Assembly: GCA_916048095.2 (NCBI GenBank)
Contig: OU696575.1
Location: 5,982,501-6,046,500 of the forward strand
Reading direction: 5' to 3'
Length of the DNA: 64,000 nt
Origin: Sacculina carcini
Taxonomy: Eukaryota; Arthropoda; Thecostraca; Sacculinidae
Notes under the pieces: generated by a model
What the model was told of the DNA's origin: nothing
Seen by the model: the letters and a program-made list of their open reading frames with translations, nothing else
Databases searched by the model: none
Shown here: piece after piece, positions 15,273 to 26,172 of the stretch
Numbering within the stretch: position 1 is the stretch's first letter
How the letters are laid out: every line of letters begins with the position of its first letter
Position numbers and translations under genes: made by a program

Positions 15273-15537
15273 CTGAACACAAGATCAACGAGATTAAACG
15301 GCGGCTTTCAGGAACCTTCACACAATGAACCATAGTAATGACAACAGCGACCGTTTGGTGAGCTAAAAATCAAGAAAACTTACGTTAAAAAACCAATAAT
15401 TTGCGCGTAAAATTCCGCACAAATATCACTCAAGCCTGGGGTGAAGAAAATCACTCAACCCTGAAAAAGTGTTCTTTGTGACAAAAACGTGCACTTTGTG
15501 CATATAATAAATGTTTACTACAATACTATTTCACATG

Positions 15538-15883
15538 GGCGTAGATCCTGAGTGGTATATGTACTCCCGATAAAATAACTGGAGGAATGAATACGCAAAT
15601 ATATCCACCGAAATTCCGCTGAATTCAGTTCATTGTGTGTATTGTCATCAACATCAAGATAGCAAGTAGAGATACACAGTACATAGTAGTAAAAATACAC
15701 AAGTGTGTGAGTGTGTGTGTGTGTGTTTAAGGAATTATACACAGTATAATATTATTGATGCATGTGTGCTGTTTTCGAATACACCAAAACGATTTAGGAT
15801 ACCATGCAATTGGCAATTGAGCCATCCTTGAGCACTAATAATGGCTGTCATCCTCCCGAACACAAACAGATATAATCTACGCC
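15538..15883. mobile_element. MITE-like repeat, GGCGTAGAT ends, copy 1
   Basis: The ends are GGCGTAGATCC and, inverted, GGCGTAGATTATATC. The interior resembles a second copy at 18384-18755 in the same orientation (shared CTGA.TTCAGT.CATT and TATTGTCATCAA.ATC phrases, TG-rich centre, GAGCCA...TTGA..ACTA near the end). No clear target duplication and no coding capacity were seen. Confidence 0.6.
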
Positions 15884-16444
15884 ATTGCTCTTGTATGTGT
15901 GATTGAAACTCTTACACAATTATTAGAATTATATATCGCTGTTTTAGTTCGTTCGCTGGTTTCGTTGTGTTCGTTTAGGTGTTTGTAGTGTGAGTAGCAT
16001 GTATGAGCTTGACTCGGCATTGGGCTCTTCAAATTAACCTTGATTCTTGTCGCTGCCTGTGATTGATGCAAGTCATGTGACACTGACATCAATACAGGCA
16101 CTCGCGCGTCTCTTTGGCATGTGTCAGTGAGTTCGCGTTGAGGTCACAAATCGTTGAGGTCTAGTCAGACTAGCAAGTCGTTTCTAGCAGTCAGTGCGTT
16201 ATGCTGTTCGTTTGTGATAGTTGCTACTATCAAATTGTCCACTTTCCTCGTGTGATTACTCGGCTGTTTCCAGTCTCGGCAATTATCCTCGTCTCCTTTT
16301 ACTTTCATTTCTTAAATATTTCTTCTTTCTCACCATTTTGTCGTGTATTCACACCCTTCCAATGATTGCTTCACCTGGAACAGTCGTCCACTCGATTGAA
16401 TATTGACATTGAATTCAGTGTTCTATTGATCAAAGGTAAGGCAG
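15884..16444 (-). other. PIK3C3 intron d-e, unremarkable part
   Basis: Nothing recognisable apart from short T-rich and pyrimidine-rich runs. Confidence 0.5.
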
Positions 16445-16448
16445 TTAA

Positions 16449-18241
16449 CACTAGAAGGACCGGACAATTGAACTACCTATAGGGACTGGAGCCGTCAATT
16501 GACGGCTGTCAATTAATGGCTGTTTTATAGGCAATTTTTTCCAAGAATTGGTTGTAAATATACTATTCCTTATGATTTAGACAACGCTAATCTAATGGGG
16601 ATAATTAAAATTCGATAAAAATTATTTGGTACCATGAGGTAAATTTCGAAATTCCGTGTTGAACAAAAAATGACAAAGATCATTTTCATTATTAGGTCGC
16701 GTTAAATGATATGTAAGACAATCTAACAACAAATATTGGAAAGCTTTTTTTGCGTTATATCAATAATATATTTATACTGCAATTTACGCACTACTTTAAA
16801 GCAAAATAACATGATAAACCTGGAAGAACCGCATTCGTCAATTGGCGGTTTGACCGCTAGAGTATAAAACAGTACAGATTTGGTGAATTCGTTTAGTCAA
16901 AGAGGGTATATCTCGCAAATATATCTATGCATAATAGAGGTGTGTAGGCTAGAAAATCGCCTGCAACTTGGTACTCTGGACATTTTTATGGTATGTTCAG
17001 GCTGCACCGGGCGTACTTCAGTATCGTATATTGGTTTGTGGACTTGGTACCATAGTGAAATTGAAAATTTTTGAGGTGCTCCAGTTTTGAATATTGTCGT
17101 TGGTCTTGCACAATATAATAGCACTGACTGTGTGCAATAATGCGGAGAAAGAAACAAGTGGATATGGTAGAGGTCGAGCAATCGTTATATCGCTTCCAAT
17201 GTGTACTATTTGATGAACCCGATCATTTAAACTATTCTGATGCCCGAATGCACGTTAAAATCCAATGCCCATTCTGTTTTTCTAAATGATTGTGTAATTT
17301 AGTTGCAGTATATTTGATTATTAGTGTTAAGAATGTATGCGTATCATGTATTATAAATATAATACATATTTCAAATGTTTCATGCATTGTACAGAGTCGA
17401 AATGTTAAAAACATGGGCAGCCGTCAGTTGACTGTACACATTCTTCTAGGAAGTTGTAGTTTTATGATCTTAATATGAATCAAATTATAACAACTAGGCA
17501 TACCATTACAAATATATTAAACTGATCTATAGAATGGTGTTTGTTGAGTTGCCATACAAATCTTCTAACTATGTAAATTGAGACAAACGTGCCAATACTT
17601 TCATGATACGGTAAACTTGTACATTTAAATTTGATTTTACGCCGTGGAAATTATTAAAATTTTATTTATTTTAGCACCATTAGATTTAGAGTTGTCTAAA
17701 TTATTCGAATATATATACTGATGAATGTAGTTTCGGGAGAAAAGTGCCGAAAATAGCCATCCCAAATGACAGCCGTCAATTGACGGCTCTGGTACTATTT
17801 AGTTTTGTTTCCATAAAAAATGTATTATTGCCAGTGTAGTGTAAGCGAGTGAGCATGAGAGCGTGTGACATTGGACAGCGATACTTGCCTTTTGTTCTAA
17901 GTGTGTGTGTGTGTGAGTGTGTGTGTGTGTGAGTGTATGTGTGTGTGTGTGAGTGTGTGTGTGTGAGCTTCTGTGTATGTACTTGTCAGTTATGTTGTGG
18001 GAGTGAGCGCGTGCTGGTATGATTTTGGAAGGTGTGATTTGTTATATTGTTTTTTTCTCAGCTACCAGGCTTCATGATGGACATGAAACCACAGCTAGAT
18101 AACTGAATATTTTGTTAACATGATCATTTTAACCAAAAATAAAAGTTAGGAAAATACAAATATATAACTCTAACCAGTGAAAAGTTATTTGAGACTTAAA
18201 TTTGAATAGCCGTCAATTGACGGCTACGGTCCTTCTAGTGT
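16449..18241. mobile_element. piggyBac-type element, TTAA flanked, with palindrome repeats
   Basis: The inverted ends CACTAGAAGGACCG lie directly inside TTAA on both sides (16445-16448 and 18242-18245). Inside, the perfect 16-base palindrome GCCGTCAATTGACGGC occurs at 16491, 17772 and 18210, near the ends, with a degenerate copy near 16835. There is no full transposase; one short open frame (17140-17289) is noted separately. A TG microsatellite at 17898-17968 and decayed filler make up the rest. I infer a non-autonomous derivative. Confidence 0.88.
17140..17289 (+). CDS. Short open frame inside the piggyBac-type element
   Basis: A 49-codon frame begins MRRKKQVDMVEVEQSL and contains an acidic patch and two late cysteines (CPFC). 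Start-proximal basic residues followed by acidic residues recall the N-terminus of piggyBac-like proteins, but the frame is too short to identify. It may be a remnant of the transposase start or chance. Confidence 0.25.
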   Translation: MRRKKQVDMVEVEQSLYRFQCVLFDEPDHLNYSDARMHVKIQCPFCFSK

Positions 18242-18383
18242 TAAGGCAAAACATCAGATAAGGCTATGAACACCCAAACTATAGTGAAATACGTGCTTTC
18301 TTGTATTAGAAGATGAGATGTATGAGCATTTTTCCATCACACATAATTACTATAAATCAAGTTGATCCCGTCGCGTCACCATC

Positions 18384-18755
18384 GACGTAGATCCTGGGGG
18401 TTTGGGGTACATATACCCTCGACAAAATGACACGGGGTGTGAATATGAAAATATACTCCCGTGAATTTGGCTGAGTTCAGTCCATTAGGTTTATTGTCAT
18501 CAAAATCCTCTTAGTAAACAAGTATCAATACACGACAAATATGTGAATATATGTGTGTGTATGCAAGTACGTTTCAGGGCGTTACATGAGTCTGTATGCA
18601 AACATGCTGCAATATACTTGTTGTTGAGTTATGTAAGTTGTAGTTGAATAAAGCGAAAATAGCTTAAGGTCTCATGCAATTCACCAGCTGAGCCAGCGTT
18701 GAACACTAGTGTTTGATGGCTGACATCCCCCCGAGTCTGCACGCAAATCTGCGCC
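18384..18755. mobile_element. MITE-like repeat, GGCGTAGAT family, copy 2
   Basis: A diverged second copy of the repeat at 15538-15883, with ends near CGACGTAGATCC and GCAGATTTGCG (inverted). It has the same internal order of landmarks and no coding capacity. Confidence 0.55.
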
Positions 18756-18860
18756 CATGCTATTTCAGCATTCACAGTTGAGATAGGAGTGAACGTTTCC
18801 TAAGCTTGAACTGCCACCTGGTGATGTCACCTTTACCTGTCACCTTTACCTGGTGATGAC

Positions 18861-19752
18861 TAGGGCTGTCAAAGAAGTAACCGAAAAATGTGAAAGAGTA
18901 ACTATATTTTCGAGAAAAAGTAACCTAAAAAAGTAACCTAAAAAACTGAGTTTTAATGTTATTATCACTTTTGTATCTCTTTATCACATGTTAATAACCC
19001 CTTTGCTGATTAGTGCGCTATATGAAATACACGGTGTGTTTATTGTTTGTTTGTGAACATAAAAAGTAACCTAATAACCTATAAAAAAGTAACCTAAAAC
19101 TAACCAAACTTTCGTAAAAATAAGGTCCATCAAAAACGTCAATTTCTGTTTGCAGTTATGAAGGAAGAAAATATACCAGTCCTTCTTTTCTATCCTCTTT
19201 CCGAGCTGGTACTATTTTTCCATCCTCTCTCCGAACTGGTAGCATTTTTACAACAAACCACCAAAAGTGACTTAACATTATTTGGCTAACATCACAAAAA
19301 GGAGCATAACCATCAAAATGAAATTTAAAGTGGAAAGCTAATACAAAAGTGAAATATACTAATTGCAAATGTAAATATTTTTTAGTAATGGTCGCAATAA
19401 TGTTCAATATATTGTATCAATGAAACTTTTTATAAAATAGCACGTGATACAGCTTGTATATGAGTGTGAGCGTAAACACTGCATGTATGAATGCCCCGTC
19501 CTCTCATATCTAGCACCCTGTGCTCACAGTCTTATACATGTCAAACGTGGTAAAATGGCGCTATCTCACACCCTGAAAATCACGTGCTGATTCCTGTTCA
19601 AGTAAATGCGTACTGTCAAGTGCTACAGTACAGTATCTGGTATAGAGAGCTCACACATCGTACTGGTATACCACGCTCCAAACATCTCACTACACCCTCC
19701 GGTTCATGGACATTTCCTAAAATGGAATGACGCTATCCTGCGTACACAAAAA

Positions 19753-19834
<82 letters not shown>

Positions 19835-20215
19835 GTAGCACAGATATTAAGGTGAATATCAATTGCTAAATCCTAACAGCAGAAATTTCGATATTTCTTT
19901 ATCTTCAGACCTAATATTCCATCTCTTTTCCTATATTATCCTCATATATACCGTTTTTGTGCCTCTTATCTGCAAAAAGTCACCAAACTTCGTGGTAAAC
20001 TTACCTAATAACACGAAAAATAACAAAAGGTAACCGGACGATAAAAAAGTAACCTGAAAGCAAAAAAAGTAGCCTAACGATGAAAAGGTAACTTCTGGTA
20101 ACCTAAAATTTTTTTTTAACAATTATCGTTCACAACTTTTTCATACAGTTTTAGATAGTTATGAAAAAGTGACCCTTATGTGAAAAAGTACCTTTATCAA
20201 CTTTTAACAGCCATA
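18861..20215. mobile_element. hAT-like element, TAGGGCTGTCAAA ends, 8-bp duplication
   Basis: The 1355-bp element is flanked by a perfect GTGATGAC duplication (18853-18860 and 20216-20223). The inverted ends are TAGGGCTGTCAAA and TATGGCTGTTAAAAG. Both ends are full of AAAAAGTAACCT-type phrases. The interior holds a long TA run and no credible transposase. A second, partial copy of the right end lies at 25165 in the opposite orientation. Confidence 0.85.
19755..19830. repeat. (TA)38 microsatellite
   Basis: A pure TA run inside the hAT-like element. Confidence 0.97.
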
Positions 20216-20223
20216 GTGATGAC

Positions 20224-20760
20224 CAAGGGTAACATTTTGGTGCGCCAAAAATCACAGTTTACCTAAAAAGTTTAGCTTAATCTTTCCCTAAAATATCACC
20301 AATCCTTGGAAAAGGTTCATAGAAATCAGCAGGCACTGAAATGTCTCCTTACTGATACACATTTGCAGATTCCATATTTTTTATTATTCTTGAATGTATT
20401 TTGAATATTCGCAATTGTGTGTTTTACGTGATTCAACTGTTACCTCGCTAGCAATAGCATAGGGCAGGGGGCATTGCACTAATTCTGGATTACCCTCATA
20501 ATGATTTAGATTGAAGCCAAGCTTAGTTATATGGAATTAAACGTCAAAGTAGCACGTGCTGGCGGAAATGATTCACTAGAGATCGGCACAATTGGCAGAT
20601 TGCCTAGCTACACAACTGACACAACTGATAACAATATTTCCTATCTACAATATAATTAGACAGACCCACCCGATTTGTATTTTAACAAGTGTTCTATAAT
20701 CCAAATGGATTTTGAGGATGAAACCATAATATGGTTCTGCGACAATCATATCCAAGTGAG
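20224..20760 (-). other. PIK3C3 intron d-e, unremarkable part
   Basis: AT-rich sequence with no gene, terminal repeats or tandem structure that I can recognise. Confidence 0.5.
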
Positions 20761-20837
20761 GTTGCTATTGTGTTTATTGTCGGTTGTATTGGTGTGTCTT
20801 ATTGTGTGTATATTGCATGGTATTATATTTTGTACTA

Positions 20838-22161
20838 CAAGGTGATCCGAAAATAACTCCTTATTTTGAAATACTTACAGTTTATTCAAATTCAGTAATA
20901 TGTTTCTCAATTTTTTTGTGTATGTTACCTAATGTTTGGCAATTTAATTTATGTTTTTCTTCTTCTTTTCAGATATGTTTGAAATTGCAAAACCCTTCAA
21001 AAATGGCAGGACGTCTTACTGTACAAGAACGTGCCCAGATAGCTGCACGTTACCAAGTTTGGAGATCCATTGTTGAAGTACAAAGATGGTGGAGAACCAT
21101 TAATGGAAGACATGCTCAAATTGACCCAAAGACGATCAATAATTGTCATGCAAAACTCATGACCACAGGATCTGTGAGTGATGCTCAAAAAAGCGGTCGC
21201 CCTTCCAAATTCAGAGAGCCTATGGTAGTGCAAGTTGTTCAAGAAATGTTTAGCCGTAGTCCGCAGAAGTCAATTCGACAAGCAGCAAGAGAAAGTTGAC
21301 TTTCCTTTCGCTGTGTACGTAATGCGCTCAAAAATGAGCTTAAATGGCGTGCTTGGAAGCCACACTACTGCCAGGCACTGTCTGCCGAAGACTGCGACAT
21401 TCGTATGGGGTTTGAAGAGATGATGTTGGCTTGGATTAGAGATTGGCCAGATCTCTTAGAAATATTATCTGGAGTGATGAAGTTGTATTCCACATAGGCG
21501 GGTTTGTAAATCGTCATAACTGCCACTACTGGCCGGAAGAAGATCCTCGTGTTACCAGTGAAAAAATGCAGAATCGACCAAAGATAACAGTATGGTGTGG
21601 AATGACTTCGGATAGGATTGTGGGTCCCTTCATCCTTCATGATACCATAAATGCTGAAAGATACCTCACTATGCTGAGAGATGAAGTTTGGCCAATTATC
21701 AGTGCCTGGGATAACATTGAAGATTTAATTTTTATGCAAGATGGAGCTCCTCCACACTTTGCTTTCGTGAATGGCTAAATGACCAATTTCCGGGAAAATG
21801 GATGGGTCGTCGTGGTTCACACGAATGGCCAGCCAGAAGTCCAGTCTTAACACCTTGTGACTTTTTTCTTTGGGGCTGGTTAAAAGAACAAGTCTACTCA
21901 ACCAAACCAAGAAATTTGGAAGAACTTGAAGAGAGAATACGTGAAATTATGAGTTCCATGCCGCACGATTTTCTTGTGAAATCAGTTGATGCAGTTCATG
22001 ATCGACTTGTTAAGCTGGTGGCGAATGATGGTGCCCATTTTGAATTTTAAATAAAACTCCATGCAATATATTTTCTTCTCATATTCATCAATTGGAGAAA
22101 TTACGCTTCAAAAATAAATTATTGTTATCTCAAAATAAGGAGTTACTTTCGGATCACCGTG
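20838..22161 (+). mobile_element. mariner element, complete ends, TA target site
   Basis: The 1324-bp element has inverted ends CAAGGTGATCCGAAAATAAC and CACGGTGATCCGAAAGTAAC, continuing as TCCTTATTTTGA for about 32 bp in all. It is flanked by TA (20836-20837 and 22162-22163). The uninterrupted LTRs of element 1 read straight across TA at the same position, which proves the insertion. It encodes a broken transposase. Confidence 0.95.
21003..22050 (+). pseudogene. mariner transposase, rosa-like (DD41D-type), inactivated
   Basis: The frame starts MAGRLTVQERAQIAARY, with an N-terminal helix-turn-helix region and a GRPSKF hook as in mariner/Tc transposases. The catalytic core follows: IWSDEVVFH (first D), FMQDGAPPHF (second D) and SPVLTPCDFFLWG (third D). 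Allowing for a small deletion, the spacing between the last two aspartates fits about 41 residues, like the rosa group. It is broken by an in-frame stop (21297-21299), a frameshift near 21455, and a small deletion with frame loss near 21765. It ends NDGAHFEF at the normal C-terminus. It is therefore recent but dead. Confidence 0.9.
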
Positions 22162-22346
22162 TATATATAATTATGTGTGAATGCGTGATATATATTTGTG
22201 TGTGTGTGTGTGCGCGTGGGAGCGTGATTTTGTGTATGTTGTTGCATGCGCGCGCGGAGGTGGCTGCGTCGCACAAGCGCGAGCTATGAGTCAATGCATG
22301 CGCGTGTGGTATCCGCCCGGAGTCAACGGTCGCTCGTGCATGCTGG

Positions 22347-22394
22347 GCCAACGCCACCTAGATACAGGTGGCGTTGTATCTAGGTGGCGTTGGC
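22347..22394. repeat. Tiny palindromic insertion inside the solo LTR
   Basis: The arms GCCAACGCCACCTAGATAC (22347-22365) and its exact reverse complement (22376-22394) enclose a 10-base spacer. Compared with the LTRs at 44496 and 48503, which read GGGCAGTGCG at this point, the solo LTR has 46 extra bases here. A second, less perfect version of the same palindrome flanks LTR element 2 (37423-37437 with 42351-42371). Confidence 0.85.
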
Positions 22395-22545
22395 AGTGCG
22401 TTACTGGTGAAGTGAGAGTGGTGTTTGTGCAGTGGTTGTTCGGTGGAGTATTATTCGGTACATTGTGTTGTCGTGTGATCGTGTGAAATTGTGCATTCTT
22501 CTTCTTGCTTTTTTCTCTTTCGCGCTTATATTCAAATACAGTTGC

Positions 22546-23339
22546 TCTAGAGTTTTGAGTCTAAATAGTAGCTTCAGGGTTGCTCAGAAAGTGTCAAAAA
22601 TAAAGTGTAGGGATTTTATATGATAAATTCTCAAGGCATCTAGAATAATTTAGTTATTCTAAATAATTCTAAATATCTAAATAATTTTATAATAAACCCT
22701 CATGCTAATATTTCAATAAATGTATTACAAAATTAATTCATTGACTTAAATTATTGAGAAAAAAAATTATTAATTATAATTTAATATTTAATTCATAACT
22801 TAATTCATTGACAAAAAATATATTCCCGACGTGATCCATTGTTTCATTGAATGACATCTGAGTTCACAATTAGTTGTGTCTAAACTAGTTCAAGTTGTTT
22901 GACGTTAAATTATGCACCAAATGATAGTGTTTCAGTTCATCAGTGTTTTCCAGCTTGCAAATCGGATAATAATGAAGCGATTGACGAGGTGAAGCGCAGG
23001 TGTCAAGTATAATGAGATCAGCAGAACAGACTTGCGATAAAAATGTTGTAGGCATGTTGCTAGTGGGGTAAAAAATGAAGTTTGAAAGCCCAAATGTTTG
23101 TTAGCATTGCGGTCATGCAGATACACTTCACAAATATATTATATTTTTCACTCAACTTCAATATCACTTGCAATATAACTAGCAATATCATTTCACCCAG
23201 CTAGGTAGAAATCTATCCCAACTATCCCAAGACGATTGGGGACAACCCCCAAAAATATAATCAATGAAACCTAAAAATAACATGTTTTCGAAAAAACGCA
23301 ACAAAAATAGATTATTTCGCATCTATAAGTGTGTCACAC
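22546..23339 (-). other. PIK3C3 intron d-e, donor-proximal part
   Basis: AT-rich intron with TTAATT/ATTCA-rich stretches. No gene or delimited repeat was found. Confidence 0.5.
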
Positions 23340-23498
23340 CTCTCGCTGAAGGCAGGTGGGCGTGGCGAATTCGATCATGAGGTAGAGCGACGAGGAGCGC
23401 CTCTTCTCACGCTCGTTGATCACCTCGATCTCGCGAAATGTCAGCCGATCCAGCCAGTCGACCTGCGGCAGCTGGCCGTTGCGGTGCTGTCGAGTCAG
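23340..23498 (-). CDS. PIK3C3: PIK3C3 exon d (C2 domain, WLDRLTFREIE)
   Basis: This 53-codon exon starts LTRQHRNGQLPQVDWL and ends TPTCLQRE. It contains VDWLDRLTFREIE followed by INEREKRRSSSLYLMIEF, which is the VPS34 signature stretch of the C2 domain. The acceptor is GTTCAG and the donor GAG then GTGTGA on the minus strand. A long TG microsatellite (CA at 23501-23565 on the plus strand) abuts the acceptor. An open frame that extends the exon upstream only reads that microsatellite. Phase is 0 at both ends. Confidence 0.96.
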
Positions 23499-24053
23499 CT
23501 GAACACGCACACACATACACACACACCCACAAACACACACACATATACATACGCACACACATGCTACTAGGGCTGCTCATTCACTAGTGATTCGAAAATA
23601 TTCGCAGGCGAGATTCCAACCATTGAGACGACGCCGATTCTAATGTTGCTAAAATTATTGTAATTATATGTGATTTAAGAGACGTGAGACATATTCGGGA
23701 AACTACAAAATTCGACTATTCAACTGAATTTGACCAAAAATGTATGAGAATTTGTCACATATTTTCACATGCTACAACATCCAATTCATCAATATGATAT
23801 TTTATGTCAATATTATGCTATTATGTTATATGTATATTCAACATTACCCAACGTGAGGTAATGTTGAAAATACCTCTCCATTTATCTTCTATAGTACGTG
23901 TTGGTTGCAATTCACCGAATAGTTGGCCGTACAGCTCTGATGTCCGTATGTTTGTATGTATGTGTATATGTGTATATGTGTGTGTGTGTGTGTGCGTACG
24001 TGCGTGTGTCGACACGTACAGCTCTTAACAAAACGAGGACACAGACCGTGGGA
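23499..24053 (-). other. PIK3C3 intron c-d, acceptor side
   Basis: It holds a CA microsatellite next to exon d (to ~23565) and a TG-rich run at ~23950-24010. No gene. Confidence 0.6.
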
Positions 24054-24406
24054 CAGTGGTTCCCAACCTGTGGTACGCGTAACACTAGTGGTACGCGTAA
24101 CACTAGTGGCACGCGAGGACATTCAGTGTGGTACACGAACACTTTCTGAGTCATGAACAATTATACCAGGGCATAATTTCTGATGTGATGTGAGCAAAGG
24201 CATGTTCCTCATTGACCAGATGGTGTAGAAGAAGCAGCCCTCGCATTGAGTTGTTTATTTCAGTTGATTTGTGAGTTCTGCTTGTATACAATTATGTAAA
24301 GAAAGTTATATCTGATAAACCTTAGTTTCCCTGGAACCAGGTAGTACGCGGCGACTGTACGAGACCTCCAAGTGATACTCGATAACAAAAAGGTTGGGAG
24401 CCACTG
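24054..24406. mobile_element. hAT-type MITE, CAGTGGTTCCCAACC ends
   Basis: The ends are CAGTGGTTCCCAACC and, inverted, CAGTGGCTCCCAACC, followed by TTTTTG or GTACGCG boxes. A TAACACTAGTGGTACGCG phrase is duplicated near the left end. The flanking 8 bp match only partly, so the copy is older than the one at 14381. It sits only 32 bp beyond the exon c donor. Confidence 0.8.
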
Positions 24407-24438
24407 GCGTAAGTGGTGCGCTGAGTGACAGCACTCAC

Positions 24439-24579
24439 CATGCTGAGTCGGTCCATCTGGCGACTAACTGTCATGTTAGTGGTGGCGCGACCCGGTCGCA
24501 TTGCGTCATCGCTCGAGATGACACGCAGTCGACCTGCGTCCTCGCCCGCCGGCACTGCCAACTTCAAGTCGTGCAAACC
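24439..24579 (-). CDS. PIK3C3: PIK3C3 exon c (C2 domain loop)
   Basis: This 47-codon exon starts GLHDLKLAVPAGED and ends RQMDRLSM. GLHDLK matches the GMHDLKVW of VPS34 after the FRQ that corresponds to the end of exon b. RQMDRLSM then LTRQH matches the SRLAKLTKAH join. The donor is ATG then GTGAGT, a strong site. The acceptor CGAG is atypical in lacking a pyrimidine at -3 and is preceded by a long TG run (CA on the plus strand, 24582-24640). Phase is 0. Confidence 0.92.
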
Positions 24580-24639
24580 CTCGACACACGCACATACACA
24601 CACATACACACACACACACTCAATCTTTACACTCACACA

Positions 24640-25164
24640 TAATTGGGTGATATATACTCGAATGATATTACCAGGTGGTCACTTTTTCCAAATGGTGGTT
24701 CGTATCTTATCTTCTGCACCCGTTCGTCTCGTTTTGTGAAGACAACATCTAGGCTTGACGGCTGATCAATTCCTCTCTGACGAGTGTTTTCGTTTACGTG
24801 TTGTGTTAGAAAGAAATCTTAGGTCATTTCGACAACACCTTTTTTGAGTGATTTTGAACTGCTCTCAATTTCAGCTTTGTTCACGTTGATGCTACAATAT
24901 ACGCCTGTAATAATGATGATCACCTCTAATAATAATGTTTCTGTTTTTGCACTCATATTTTTTTATAATTGCTATTATTTCATTCGAAGTGGAGTATTCC
25001 AGATATTTTTGTTCTTCCTGTGTCCATGCTTTTGTTTTCGGTGGCATGTAGACAACTGCAATTGTAACAACTTCCTCATCAAGTATATCTACCGCTGACA
25101 ATACGCTTTCATCTATGATGCTACATCTTTCAACGTTCAGGTGTTCTGAGGTCATTATAATAAC
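24640..25164 (-). other. PIK3C3 intron b-c, mid part
   Basis: Nothing recognisable. A minus-strand open frame at 24892-25176 (endonuclease-like words such as VVYMPPKTKAW, IIIRGDHHYY) may be a short decayed scrap of LINE endonuclease, but it is too weak to call. Confidence 0.4.
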
Positions 25165-25420
25165 TAGGGCTGTCAAAAGTAAATAAAGTTACTTTTTCAT
25201 CTAAAGGTCACTTTTTCATAAGATGCCTAAAACTGCATGAAAAAGTTGTATATGATAATAATTAAAAAAGTTATTAGGTTACCAAAAGTTACTTTTTCGT
25301 CGTTAGGTTACTATTTTTGCTTTTAGGATAGTTTTCCATTGTAATTTAAATTTTGCCATATTTTTGTTGTGTTGTTACTTGATCACGGGTTTGGTAACTT
25401 TTTCCAGTCATAGAAGGTGT
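25165..25420. mobile_element. Partial copy of the TAGGGCTGTCAAA hAT-like repeat
   Basis: It begins TAGGGCTGTCAAAAG and follows the inverted right end of the 18861-20215 element closely (AAAGTTACTTTTTCAT, AGGTCACTTTTTCATA, GCATGAAAAAGTTGT). Homology fades near 25400 and no second terminus was found. Confidence 0.7.
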
Positions 25421-26015
25421 ATAAATTAGAATTAGCTTTCATGATCTCCTTTATCTTTTTTATTTCGTGTGTATGTGTGTGTATGTGTATGAGAGTGACA
25501 CAGGATAGATCAACAAAGCCACCATCAGTGACCTTCTGAAGAAAATGGTGGCGAAGCAGTGGATCAGTTGACCTACTGACAAAGAGCCTTCACAATACCA
25601 AATATTGTTCACATCCCAAACAGCAAAGAAGCTCCAGTAAAAATCAACATCGTGCTTAATACAGGGCTACGATGAGTATTATTTCTGGATAGTGCCGACG
25701 TCGCGTCGTGGATAAGCTATATGTGAAAGTCATAGAGGGCCAATGAGTGTACGAATTTGCTAGGTCTGTGTGAATATAATTATTTCGGGAGTTGTTCAGC
25801 TGAGAAAAGTTTAAGTGACCTCAAATGCCAGTGTGCTTGAAGAAGGCGTGAGGAGTGTGTGCATTAACGATGTGTTTTTCATTGTCATCGAGGGTGGTCT
25901 TTGATTATACCCATTGGATGTGTTATACAAAAAGCCAACGATATTCGCCTTATTAAGAACGGTACGTGTGAGGTCATTTCGATTCACCAATCAACCCGGT
26001 GTTGACTGGAGCTAC
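25421..26015 (-). other. PIK3C3 intron b-c, donor-proximal part
   Basis: No recognisable gene or repeat. There is a TG-rich patch near 25468-25490. Confidence 0.5.
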
Positions 26016-26172
26016 CTGGTTGAGTCGCAGGTCATCCGTGAAAACACTGACAAACGTATAGCCGACGTGACACACTTTTTGCGGTGCGTAAGGTTCAAAC
26101 ACATCGAACCTGAGTGTTGCATCGGCCGGCAGGTCACAGTAGCGAATCTGCAAGTTCAGCCACTCGTTCCAA
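26016..26172 (-). CDS. PIK3C3: PIK3C3 exon b (C2 domain, WNEWL)
   Basis: The exon starts with one base that completes an Asn codon with the last two bases of exon a, then reads WNEWLNLQIRYCDLP through VSVFTDDLRLNQ. WNEWL, DLP and GGT-VS-F-like motifs are those of the VPS34 C2 domain. The acceptor is GTTCAG on the minus strand with a modest TG run upstream. The donor is CAG then GTAGCT. It is 157 bp, phase 2 in and phase 0 out. Confidence 0.94.

Larger units (their letters stand above)
20766..22540 (+). mobile_element. Solo LTR related to LTR element 1, interrupted by a mariner
   Basis: Outside the mariner, the sequence aligns along its length with the two 377-bp LTRs of element 1 (shared TATTGCATGG, GCGCGCGGAGG, TATCCGCCCGGAGTCAACGG and a CATTCAAATACA-like end). 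A 5-bp GTTGC repeat flanks it (20761-20765 and 22541-22545), as for recombination between two LTRs of one insertion. There is no internal element sequence. Two later insertions are visible: the mariner at 20838-22161 and a 46-nt palindrome at 22349-22394. Confidence 0.85.

Noticed and set aside
22181-22486. Open frames with CVCVCA and RGGGCVAQARA
   Set aside because: They are translations of the solo LTR. The same frames appear in the LTRs of element 1 at 44468-44707 and 48466-48714.
23502-23558. N-terminal extension MCVCICVCVC of the frame containing exon d
   Set aside because: It is the TG microsatellite before the splice acceptor. The GTTCAG acceptor and alignment to VPS34 put the exon start at 23498.
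24892-25176. Minus-strand frame with endonuclease-like words
   Set aside because: Only two weak resemblances (VVYMPPK, IIIRGDHHY) and no catalytic set, so it is kept only as a remark in the intron entry.
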